Origin: Candidatus Sumerlaeota bacterium
GTDB taxonomy: Bacteria > UBP6 > UBA1177
Assembly (NCBI GenBank): GCA_007136595.1
Contig: SLGQ01000275.1
Coordinates: 1 to 25,468, forward strand
Length of the DNA: 25,468 nucleotides
Direction: 5' to 3'
Within the stretch, counting starts at the first letter, position 1; every line of letters begins with the position of its first letter. This document shows, piece by piece, positions 6,715 through 15,300 of this stretch. Below the pieces are notes generated by a model. That model was given only the letters and a program-made list of their open reading frames with translations. It did not search any database and had not been told where the DNA came from. The translations under genes and the position numbers were made by a program.

Positions 6715-8514
6715 ATGAGTGAAATGATAAAAGTAAATATTGACGGAATAGAAGTTGAGGTAGAATCAGGGGCAACAGTTCTTTCAGCCTGTGAAAAAGC
6801 GGGTGTGAAAGTTCCTGTTCTTTGTCATCATCCTGACCTTAATGTCGCCGGTGTTTGCAGAGTGTGCATGGTTGAAATTGAAGGGATGGGCAACCTTCAG
6901 GCTTCATGTGCTTACCCTGTTACTCAACCTTTGACAGTTAAAACTAAAACCAACAGAGTGAGAAAAGCGAGAAGGATGAATCTTGACCTTGTTCTTGCTG
7001 AACATTACGGAGATTGCTATACCTGTCCGAGAAACGGAAATTGCGAATTGCGAACTCTTGCCGATGAATACGGTGTTGACAAATTCAAGTTCCCGCATGT
7101 TGATAAACCGAGGTATGCAAAGGATACAAAATCTTTTTCTATAATCAGAGATCAGGATAAATGTATCCATTGTAAGAGATGTATCAGAACCTGTATTGAT
7201 ATGCAGAAAGTGAATGTTTATGAAACAGCCAACAAAGGACACGATGTTGAAATTCAGGTGGCACTGAACAAATCCATTGCAGATGTGGTTTGTATAAATT
7301 GCGGTCAGTGTGTCAACCGCTGTCCTACCGGTGCTCTCTGGACACAGGATGTAAGCGATCAAGTGTGGGAAGATATAGAAAACCCCGATCTTTTTGTGAT
7401 TATGCAGACAGCTCCAAGCCCCAGAGCGGCAATCGGTGAAGAATTCGGTTATCCTCCTGGAACAAGAGTTACTAAAAAACTTAATGCGGCAATGAGAAGA
7501 GCCGGTTTTGACAAAGTTCTTGACACAAATTTTGCCGCTGACCTTACAATCATGGAAGAGGGGACAGAGCTTCTTGAAAGATTGCACAAAGTTATTGTAA
7601 AAAAGGATAAAAGTGTGAAAATCCCGATGTTTACAAGCTGTTCTCCGGGTTGGGTGAAGTTTATCGAGCATTATTACCCTGATCATCTTGATCATCTTTC
7701 AACTTGTAAATCACCGCAGCAGATGTACGGTGCTGTCATAAAAACTTATTATGCGGAAAAAATAGGCATAGATCCTTCAAAAATAAGAACTGTCGCCTTG
7801 ATGCCTTGCAGTGCAAAGAAGTATGAATGCAACAGACCTGAAATGAATGCCAGCGGCTACAGGGATGTTGATTACGGTCTTACAACAAGAGAGATGGCAA
7901 TGATGCTTAAAGAAGCCGGACTTCATCTTGCCGATATGCCGACAGAAGAGTTCGATCCCGTTCTTGGAGAAGGTAGCGGAGCAGGTATGATATTCGGAGC
8001 TACAGGCGGGGTTATGGAAGCTGCCATAAGAACAGTGTATGAACTTGTTACAGGCCGTCCAGTACCTTTTGAAAGGCTTAACATCACTCCTGTAAGGGGA
8101 ATGGAAGCAATAAAAGAGGCATCTTTGAAACTTGAAAAAGTGAAAAAAGAGTACAAATGGCTTGAAGGTGTGGAACTTAAAATTGCTGTTGCCCATGGAA
8201 CTGCAAATGCCAAAATACTTATGGATAAACTTGTGGATGGGACACTTGACTACCATTTTATCGAAGTGATGGCATGTCCGGGCGGATGTCTTGGCGGTGG
8301 CGGACAGCCAATACCCACAACACCTGAGATCAGAAAGGCAAGAGCAAACGCCATATATCAGGAAGATGAAGAAATAGAAATCAGAAAATCACACGAAAAC
8401 CCACTGATCCAGAAACTTTACAAAGAATTTCTTGGAAAACCGGGGAGCCACAAATCCCACGAACTCCTTCACACCCACTACACAAAAAGAGGACAGTATT
8501 TTGTGAAGGATTGA
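6715..8514 (+). CDS. hydA: [FeFe]-hydrogenase catalytic subunit HydA, copy 1
   Basis: Catalytic subunit that interconverts protons and H2, 599 residues. Domains in order: plant-type [2Fe-2S] (Cys37, 48, 51, 65); His-Cys3 [4Fe-4S] (His97, Cys101, 104, 110); two-cluster ferredoxin (Cys150, 153, 156, 160 and Cys193, 196, 199, 203); H-cluster domain with TSCSPGW (307-313), MPCSAKKYE (363-371), ATGGVMEAA (429-437) and EVMACPGGCLGGGGQP (517-532); and a C-terminal small-subunit-like tail rich in His. The first H-cluster motif has Ser310 where the classic one has a second Cys. AGGAGG at 6704-6709 precedes the ATG. With hydC1 and hydB1 it forms a trimeric NAD(H)-linked enzyme. Maturases HydE, HydF and HydG are not in the window. 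Confidence 0.93.
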   Translation: MSEMIKVNIDGIEVEVESGATVLSACEKAGVKVPVLCHHPDLNVAGVCRVCMVEIEGMGNLQASCAYPVTQPLTVKTKTNRVRKARRMNLDLVLAEHYGDCYTCPRNGNCELRTLADEYGVDKFKFPHVDKPRYAKDTKSFSIIRDQDKCIHCKRCIRTCIDMQKVNVYETANKGHDVEIQVALNKSIADVVCINCGQCVNRCPTGALWTQDVSDQVWEDIENPDLFVIMQTAPSPRAAIGEEFGYPPGTRVTKKLNAAMRRAGFDKVLDTNFAADLTIMEEGTELLERLHKVIVKKDKSVKIPMFTSCSPGWVKFIEHYYPDHLDHLSTCKSPQQMYGAVIKTYYAEKIGIDPSKIRTVALMPCSAKKYECNRPEMNASGYRDVDYGLTTREMAMMLKEAGLHLADMPTEEFDPVLGEGSGAGMIFGATGGVMEAAIRTVYELVTGRPVPFERLNITPVRGMEAIKEASLKLEKVKKEYKWLEGVELKIAVAHGTANAKILMDKLVDGTLDYHFIEVMACPGGCLGGGGQPIPTTPEIRKARANAIYQEDEEIEIRKSHENPLIQKLYKEFLGKPGSHKSHELLHTHYTKRGQYFVKD

Positions 8515-8589
8515 CACAGAAAAATACTCCTTACAATTCAAGTAGTTGCAAATTATAATAATAAATAGTGAAAAGAAACCAAAAAAAGG

Positions 8590-8618
8590 TTGATTGAATG
8601 AATTTTTTTTTTTATATT
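8590..8618 (+). promoter_or_regulatory. Candidate promoter for second hydrogenase set
   Basis: TTGATT at 8590-8595 and TATATT at 8613-8618 with a 17-base spacer, about 70 bases before hydC2. A competing candidate is TTGACA at 8511-8516 with TACAAT at 8532-8537 (15-base spacer), and another is GTGACA 8622-8627 with TATACT 8643-8648. The 171-base gap 8515-8685 holds no other gene and no clear terminator for set 1. Confidence 0.4.
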
Positions 8619-8625
8619 CAGGTGA

Positions 8626-8637
8626 CAACGAATGTTG
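8626..8637. promoter_or_regulatory. Short dyad after the hydC2 candidate -10
   Basis: CAAC at 8626-8629 and GTTG at 8634-8637 flank GAAT. The surrounding GACAACGAATGTTG resembles GACAATGATGTCC, found at the matching place before hydC1. It is a short repeat and could be chance. Confidence 0.2.
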
Positions 8638-8685
8638 GGTGATATACTTTGGTACCTATATTTTTAAACCACTTTGGAGGAAAGA

Positions 8686-9147
8686 ATGAGCGTTAACCTT
8701 GAAAGAATCCGCGAGATTTTCTCGGATTACTCTCCTGAAAAAGGGAATTTTATGGTGCTTTTGCACGATGTGCAGAAAGCATGCGGCAACTGGCTTCCTG
8801 AAGAAGCTTTGATGGAAGTTTCTAAACTTGCTAAAATGCCGCTTAACAAAGTTTACGGCTTTGTTTCTTTTTACACAATGTTTTCCACACAGCCAAGAGG
8901 AAAACACATTATAAGAGTTTGCAAGGATGGTCCATGTGCGGTCAAAGGGTCGCTTATGCTTGCCGATCTTCTGATGAAAGAACTTGATGTTGATATGGGT
9001 GAAACTACTGATGACAATCATTTCACTCTTGAAGAAACCGCATGTATCGGTACCTGTACTGCTTCTCCCGCCATGATGATAGATGATGAGGTTTACGGCA
9101 ATGTGGCACCGGAATCATTAAATTCAATACTTAAAAAGTACAGATAG
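8686..9147 (+). CDS. [FeFe]-hydrogenase NuoE-like subunit, copy 2
   Basis: Second [2Fe-2S] NuoE/HydC-type subunit, 153 residues. Ligands are Cys79 and Cys84 (C-x4-C) and Cys120 and Cys124 (CIGTC). It is clearly diverged from copy 1 outside the shared motifs (VYGFVSFYTMF here, IHGVASFYSF there). The ATG at 8686 follows GGAGG at 8676-8680. An in-frame TTG at 8674 overlaps that site and is unlikely. It is followed by hydB2 after 9 bases, so this is the first gene of hydCBA set 2. Confidence 0.9.
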   Translation: MSVNLERIREIFSDYSPEKGNFMVLLHDVQKACGNWLPEEALMEVSKLAKMPLNKVYGFVSFYTMFSTQPRGKHIIRVCKDGPCAVKGSLMLADLLMKELDVDMGETTDDNHFTLEETACIGTCTASPAMMIDDEVYGNVAPESLNSILKKYR

Positions 9148-9156
9148 GGGGAGACT

Positions 9157-10413
9157 ATGAAATACAATGCAAAAATACTTTCAACTGACAATGTTCTTTT
9201 GAAAAATGTGGGTAACATCGACCCTTTGAAAATCGATGAATACATTGCAAACGGCGGATACGAAGCTCTCAAAAAAGCTGTTACAATGGATAGAAAAGCG
9301 ATCATTGATTCTGTAAGCGATTCAGGGCTTAGAGGTCGTGGCGGTGCAAACTTCCCGACAGGAAGAAAATGGCTCTTCACTTACAATGCAACTGCTGATC
9401 AGAAATATCTTATTATCAATGCCGATGAAGGTGAACCGGGTACAGTAAAAGACAGAATCCTTATGGAAGGTGATCCTCATCAGATAATAGAAGGTATGGT
9501 GATTGCCGCTTATGCAATTGGAGCGACAAAAGGTTTTATCTATATCAGAGGCGAATACAACGACTCAATAAAAACTATGAACGCTGCGATAAAACAGGCT
9601 GAAGAAAAAGGAATGCTTGGAAAGAACATCCTCGGCAGCGGTTTCGATTTTGAAATGAGAGTTGCAATGGGTGGCGGAGCATATATATGCGGAGAAGAAA
9701 CAGCACTCATAGATTCCATAGAAGGAAAAAGGGGTGAGCCGAGACTTAAACCGCCTTATCCTCCGGTAGAAGGACTTTTCAAAAAACCGACAATAGTTAA
9801 CAATGTTGAAACTATTGCCAATGTTCCCCATATAATTGCAAAAGGATCTGAGTGGTTCAGATCTCTTGGTGCTTCATGCAGCCCCGGAACTAAACTTTTC
9901 ATGCTTTGCGGCGATATTAATGAGCCGGGAATCGTGGAAACTCCGATAGACCTTTCTTTTGAAGATGTTATTGAAAAATTCGGAAAAGGTGCTAACGGCG
10001 GAGAGATCAAGTTTGCACAGATAGGTGGAAGTTCAGGAAACATTTTTACTCCTGAAATGCTCAAAAAAGTATGGACTTACGAAAGATGCTGTGAGTTCAA
10101 AGTAAGTTACGGTACAGGTTCGATCTTTGTATGTAACGATTCAAGAAGCATTGTAGATCACCTTCTTACAGTTGCTGAATTTTTCGAACATGAAAGTTGC
10201 GGAAAATGTACTCCGTGCAGAGAAGGTACACACAGAGTGAAACAGATCATAGAAGACTTTGCTTTCGGTGAAGGAACTGTAAGTGATCTTGAAATTCTTA
10301 AAGAACTCTGTCTTATTATGAAAAGAAGTCCGATCTGTGGTCTTGGACAGGCATGTGTAAATCCTGTACTTGATGCAATTGAGTACTTTAAAGGCGAAAT
10401 TTTGGCTAACTGA
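9157..10413 (+). CDS. [FeFe]-hydrogenase NuoF-like FMN/NAD(H) subunit, copy 2
   Basis: Second NuoF-like subunit, 418 residues. It keeps the consensus better than copy 1: RGRGGANFPTGRKW, NADEGEPGTVKD, GGGAYICGEETALI with EGKRGEPR, and [4Fe-4S] ligands Cys348, Cys351, Cys354 and Cys394 (SCGKCTPCREG and ICGLGQ). Like copy 1 it has no N-terminal thioredoxin-like [2Fe-2S] domain and no C-terminal ferredoxin domains. The short N-terminal extension relative to copy 1 carries no cysteines. ATG 9157 follows a GGGGGAG site at 9147-9153 that begins in the hydC2 stop codon. Confidence 0.9.
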   Translation: MKYNAKILSTDNVLLKNVGNIDPLKIDEYIANGGYEALKKAVTMDRKAIIDSVSDSGLRGRGGANFPTGRKWLFTYNATADQKYLIINADEGEPGTVKDRILMEGDPHQIIEGMVIAAYAIGATKGFIYIRGEYNDSIKTMNAAIKQAEEKGMLGKNILGSGFDFEMRVAMGGGAYICGEETALIDSIEGKRGEPRLKPPYPPVEGLFKKPTIVNNVETIANVPHIIAKGSEWFRSLGASCSPGTKLFMLCGDINEPGIVETPIDLSFEDVIEKFGKGANGGEIKFAQIGGSSGNIFTPEMLKKVWTYERCCEFKVSYGTGSIFVCNDSRSIVDHLLTVAEFFEHESCGKCTPCREGTHRVKQIIEDFAFGEGTVSDLEILKELCLIMKRSPICGLGQACVNPVLDAIEYFKGEILAN

Positions 10414-10433
10414 ACAAAAAAAGGAGAAACAAA

Positions 10434-12215
10434 ATGTCAGATAAAGTAAAAGTTACGATCGACGGAATCGAAGTTAATGTTCCCGCCGATTTCACTGTGC
10501 TTCAGGCAGCACAGCTTGCAGGAGTTGACATTCCGACTCTATGCTACCATCCCGATCTCAGAAATACCGGAAACTGCAGAGTGTGTATCGTTGAAATAGA
10601 AGGTCTTCCTCTGTTTCAGCCTTCCTGTGCTTTCAATGTGTGGGATGGAATGAAAGTCATGACAAACACACCTGAACTCAGAAAAGCAAGAAAGATGATC
10701 GTTGAGCTCATTATTTCCCGTCACAACACAGAGTGTCTCAATTGTGACAGCAACAAAAATTGTGAGCTTCAGGATCTTGCAGACAAACTGAACATTCAGG
10801 ATGTCCGTTTTGAAATCGAACCCGATTTTGATCATCCGATAGACAATTCTCTCATTGTCCAGAGAGATCCTTCAAAATGTGTAAACTGCGGAAGATGTAT
10901 CAGAATGTGTAACGAGATACAGACAGTTAATGCTCTTGACTGGGCAGGTCGCGGATATGAAAAAATGGCTATGACCACAATGGAAGTTCCTTTGGCGGAA
11001 ACTGCATGTATTTCATGTGGACAGTGCATCAATGTTTGTCCTGTCGGTGCTCTTGTAGAAAGAGATGACACTGAAATAGCATGGAAATATATCGAAGATC
11101 CTGAAATTCATACTGTTGTGCAGACAGCACCTGCTATCAGAGCCGGGATCGGTGAAGCTTGCGGACTTGAAGAAGGTTACCTCAGTGCTCCCAAAATGTT
11201 TGCCGCGATCAAAAAGCTCGGTTTTGACAAAGCTATGGACACAAACTTCACAGCAGACCTCACAATTCTTGAAGAAGGAACAGAATTCCTTACAAGAGTT
11301 ACCCACGCTGTAAAAGAAGGAAAAGAAGGGATAGCTTTCCCGATGTTAACATCATGTTCTCCAGGTTGGATCAATTTCATAGAAACTTACTATCCTGATT
11401 TCCTTGACAACCTTTCAACATGCAAATCTCCTCAGCAGATGTTTGGTGCCCTTGCAAAAACCTACTATGCTGAAAAAGCAGGGATCGATCCTTCAAAGAT
11501 CAGGGTCATTTCAATAATGCCTTGTACTGCAAAGAAATTTGAATGTGACAGACCCGAAATGAATTCAAGCGGTTACAAAGATGTTGACATAGTTCTCACA
11601 ACAAGAGAATTTGCAAAAATGATAAAAACCGCAAACATAGATTTTGATAAACTTGAAGAAATTAAACCTGATGATCCTATGGGTGTATCAACAGGTGCGG
11701 CAGATATTTTTGCTAACACAGGCGGAGTTATGGAAGCTGCTCTTAGAACCGTTTGGGAAATAATAACAGGTGATGCTCTTACACTTGAACTTACTCCTGT
11801 AAGAGGTCTTACGGGCATCAAAGAAGCTGAAGTAACAATAGAAAAAGCTGCTGAAGGTTACGAATGGCTTAAAGGTGTTACAGTAAAAGTCGCTGTTGTC
11901 AACTCAACAGGTAATGCAAGAAAGCTTTTTGATGCTATCAGAGCGGGCGAAAAGAGCTATCACTTTGTTGAAGTAATGTGCTGCCCGGGTGGATGTATCG
12001 GCGGTGGAGGACAGGCGAAACCGACATCATGGGAGATCAAAGCAAAAAGAGCTGCGGCGATCTATAAAGAAGATGAAAACAGAGAGCTTAGAAAGTCTCA
12101 TGAAAGCCCTGCTGTTGCTCAGATATACGAAGAGTTCCTGACTAAACCGAACAGTCACAAAGCTCATGAACTTCTTCATACTCACTACAAATCAAAAGCA
12201 CATCTCATTAAATAA
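10434..12215 (+). CDS. hydA: [FeFe]-hydrogenase catalytic subunit HydA, copy 2
   Basis: Second catalytic subunit, 593 residues, same domain order as copy 1 along its whole length. [2Fe-2S] Cys37, 48, 51, 65; His97 with Cys101, 104, 110; [4Fe-4S] Cys149, 152, 155, 159 and Cys192, 195, 198, 202; H-cluster TSCSPGW (306-312), MPCTAKKFE (362-370), NTGGVMEAA (428-436) and EVMCCPGGCIGGGGQ (513-527). The residue before the third H-cluster Cys is Cys rather than the usual Ala. Many blocks match copy 1, but substitutions are spread throughout, so the duplication is old or the two sets have separate origins. AGGAG at 10422-10426 precedes ATG 10434. The set ends at the terminator at 12241. Confidence 0.93.
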   Translation: MSDKVKVTIDGIEVNVPADFTVLQAAQLAGVDIPTLCYHPDLRNTGNCRVCIVEIEGLPLFQPSCAFNVWDGMKVMTNTPELRKARKMIVELIISRHNTECLNCDSNKNCELQDLADKLNIQDVRFEIEPDFDHPIDNSLIVQRDPSKCVNCGRCIRMCNEIQTVNALDWAGRGYEKMAMTTMEVPLAETACISCGQCINVCPVGALVERDDTEIAWKYIEDPEIHTVVQTAPAIRAGIGEACGLEEGYLSAPKMFAAIKKLGFDKAMDTNFTADLTILEEGTEFLTRVTHAVKEGKEGIAFPMLTSCSPGWINFIETYYPDFLDNLSTCKSPQQMFGALAKTYYAEKAGIDPSKIRVISIMPCTAKKFECDRPEMNSSGYKDVDIVLTTREFAKMIKTANIDFDKLEEIKPDDPMGVSTGAADIFANTGGVMEAALRTVWEIITGDALTLELTPVRGLTGIKEAEVTIEKAAEGYEWLKGVTVKVAVVNSTGNARKLFDAIRAGEKSYHFVEVMCCPGGCIGGGGQAKPTSWEIKAKRAAAIYKEDENRELRKSHESPAVAQIYEEFLTKPNSHKAHELLHTHYKSKAHLIK

Positions 12216-12240
12216 AAAAGAGTGTGATCTTGTTTTTACG

Positions 12241-12268
12241 GGGAGCCTTCGTGGCTCCCTTTTTTTTT
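12241..12268 (+). terminator. Intrinsic terminator after hydA copy 2
   Basis: Perfect 7-bp stem GGGAGCC (12241-12247) and GGCTCCC (12253-12259), 5-base loop, then nine T (12260-12268). It closes the hydrogenase block 25 bases after the hydA2 stop. Confidence 0.92.
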
Positions 12269-12287
12269 GAAAAAATAACTTAAAAAT

Positions 12288-12316
12288 TTGCATTTTTTTC
12301 AGGGATGAAATAAAAT
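12288..12316 (+). promoter_or_regulatory. Candidate promoter of the 1307-residue lipoprotein
   Basis: TTGCAT at 12288-12293 and TAAAAT at 12311-12316 with a 17-base spacer, directly after the terminator and 40 bases before the ATG. A GGGGAG ribosome site is at 12342-12347. Confidence 0.55.
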
Positions 12317-12355
12317 TGAATGTTTTATTTTTAACCGTTTCGGGGAGATGTTCCG

Positions 12356-15300
12356 ATGAAAAAGTTTATAGTTTGCATTATTGCTGTTTTTTTCTTTCTA
12401 TCTTGCAGTTCTTCAAAAGAAGAAGAAAAGGTAAAAAAAGAAATGATAAGCAGTGTGACAGTAAAAGTTACAGCTTCTGAAGGAGGCATTATTGAGTCTG
12501 AAGATGGAGAGGCGAAAATTGAAATTTCTGCCGGTGCTCTTGATGAAGATGTTGAAATAACTTTGAAAGTTTATAAAAAAACAGGTTTCCCGATGGAAGA
12601 AAACCTCATTTCAAAAGTTGTTGAGTTCGGACCTGCAGGGCTTAAATTTAATAAAAATGTTAAAGTTGAAATAAAAGCCGATACAGAACTTACCCAAATA
12701 CCTGAAGGCAAAATGGTTTCAGCCGGTCTTTTAAAAGGGGAGAGCTGGAGCTATGAAGGGGCGGGCGATCCCATTATGTCAGGTGATCCGATTATGAGCG
12801 GTGATCCGATTATGAGTGGTGATCCCATTATGGCGGGTGATCCTATCATGATGGAAATGGGACACTTTTCAACGGTTGTATTTTTGCTTGCAGACCACGA
12901 TGATGAAAAAAGTGATGATTTTGAAGAAACAGACGATCCTGAAACAATTGATGATGCGGATGAAGTCCCCGATGAATTTCCGGATGAGATAGTTGAGCCG
13001 GATCCTTGTGATCCTAACCCGTGCAGAGAAATGGATGAAAGTGACGGGAAATGTAACGCTGTTGATAGTAAAAGATATGAATGCGGCTGTAATGACGGGT
13101 ATCAGTGGGACGAAGAAGCTTTGAAATGTGAAGATATTGATGAATGTGAAACAGAAACACATAACTGTGATGAAAATGCGGAATGTGAAAATGTTCCAGG
13201 TTCTTTCACATGTGAATGCAAAGAAAACTATAGTGGAGACGGAACGGAGTGTGTTGCTGACAAAAGAACTTTTACATGTGACCCTAAACCGGCTGAAGGT
13301 ACGGTGTGGAACAGTGTTGACAGTTATGAGCAAACTTGGAACGGAGAATCATGGGAGCCTGCTGACACTCTAACTGTCTATAGTCAGGAATCAGATACAG
13401 CTTCATGCCGCTTTGTATGTGCGGAAAATTACCATCCTGAAGAGGGGATATGTGTCAGCGATGTAAGAATTGCTGACTGTACAAATTTAAAACCTGATAA
13501 TTCTTCATGGAAAGAAGATTATGAAAACGGGAAAATTGAACAAAACTGGATTGGAGAAGGATGGACTCCTGCAACAGATACCTGTGCATGGGAGTGTAAT
13601 ACCGATTATTTTGAAGATGGAGGGGCATGTATTAATGAACTTGCAGATCAACCATGTGAGGGAATCCCTGCTAATGCACATTACTTTAATGGACAGGAGA
13701 GCTACAGCATAACGCAAACATATTTTTCTGAAGGTGAAAGCGGATCCTGGTATCCGGAAACGGTTGCAGTCTATTCCGATATTCCTGCAGATAACAGTTG
13801 CGAATTTAACTGTATTGAGGGTTATCTGTGGACGGGATTAATGTGCATGGAATCAGATTTGTGGTCAGGAAAAAGTGCACAGCCTTTACATTTTGAGCCT
13901 GCTCATTATTACTGTGACGGTCTTAATGCTCCTGCAGGATATATCTATGCAATGCCCACAGTTGATGAAATAAGAACTCTTATCAGAAATTGTCCGGGAA
14001 CTGTAACAGGTGGAGAGTGCGGGGTCAACGATAACTGTCTTGAAGAAGATTGCTTCAATGAATATTGTGACGGCTGTTCAGATATGGGTGACGGGCATTA
14101 TTCAATTTTCGGCGATACGGAGGAACTGTGGGCTTCATCTGAAGTTGTGTTTTCATATCATGAATATATGGGACATGTTCCAGTATTTCATTATGCCGAT
14201 TTTTTAAATGGAAGCATCGGGAGAGAAATATATGATGGTGGTGGTATAGGGATTCAGGGAGAACCGGGTATTATGACACCTCCCGTCCATGAAGAGCCTG
14301 AATTTTTCATAAGATGTATAAAAAGGGAAGAAAACGCAAAAAGAGTTGTCGAGTGTAAAGGTCTTGTGGAAAACGGGGAATGGATCGGTGACGGCACCAT
14401 CGAGCAATCTTGGAATGCAGATTACTATTATGAATGGACCCCCGACAGATACGGAAGATATTATGAATACGGAGATGGTGAAGATGAAGGATGTCTGTTT
14501 AAATGTAAGCACAACTACGATTGGAACTCTCAGGATCAAACTTGCGAATACTTAGGCAGATGGTCGGAAATAAGTCCTGAACCTCTCAATTTCAATCAGG
14601 CAAAAAACTATTGCGGTAATCTTGGAAACGAAGGAGGAGAAGGGGGATATGGCTTTGCCGCCGGATATGATCTTCCTACTATTGATGAAATCAGGTCTTT
14701 GATCCAGAATTGTCCGGCTACTGAAAGAGACGGTCTGTGCGGAGTAACTGAAAACTGCCCGGAAACTAAATGTCATAATTCAAGTTGTGAAGGTTGTCCG
14801 CTTGATTCCAGTGGAGACTATTCGGCTTTCGGTGAAGCGGTACAATTGTGGGGAAGCGATGAAGAGCTTTACACAACTGAAGGTGGAAATCTTTTATGGA
14901 GTGTTGACTTTGCCAACGCTTCCATAGTTAAAACTGAAATTGCTCCTGATGACTGGGAAGCGATGAACAATACAAAATTTTTAGTCAGATGCATAAAACG
15001 GGAAGAGTATGAAGAGAGGAGCGTTTCGTGTATATATCTCCCTGAAAATGCTGAGTGGACAGGTGATGGAACCATAAATCAATATTGGGATTCATGGAAT
15101 ATGAGATGGACCCCGGTAAGAAATGCAAGACATTTTGATGAACAATGGGGAAGTTATGAATGCAGATTTAAATGCATGGAAGGTTTTTTCTGGAATCAAG
15201 AAACCTACACATGTGATACCTGTCCTATGGGGATGACCAGGTGGGCGGAATGTGCCGGAGAGCCGGGAAGATGGCAGATGCAAATATGTGAATACTCTGA

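Noticed and set aside
6904..7695. A 263-codon open frame on the minus strand
   Set aside because: It is antisense to hydA copy 1, which has full cluster motifs along this stretch. The minus-strand product shows no recognisable domain and no suitable ribosome site was found.
8511..8537. TTGACA/TACAAT promoter overlapping the hydA1 stop
   Set aside because: The spacer is 15 bases and the leader would be about 150 bases. The 8590-8618 candidate has better spacing and position, though this one is not excluded.
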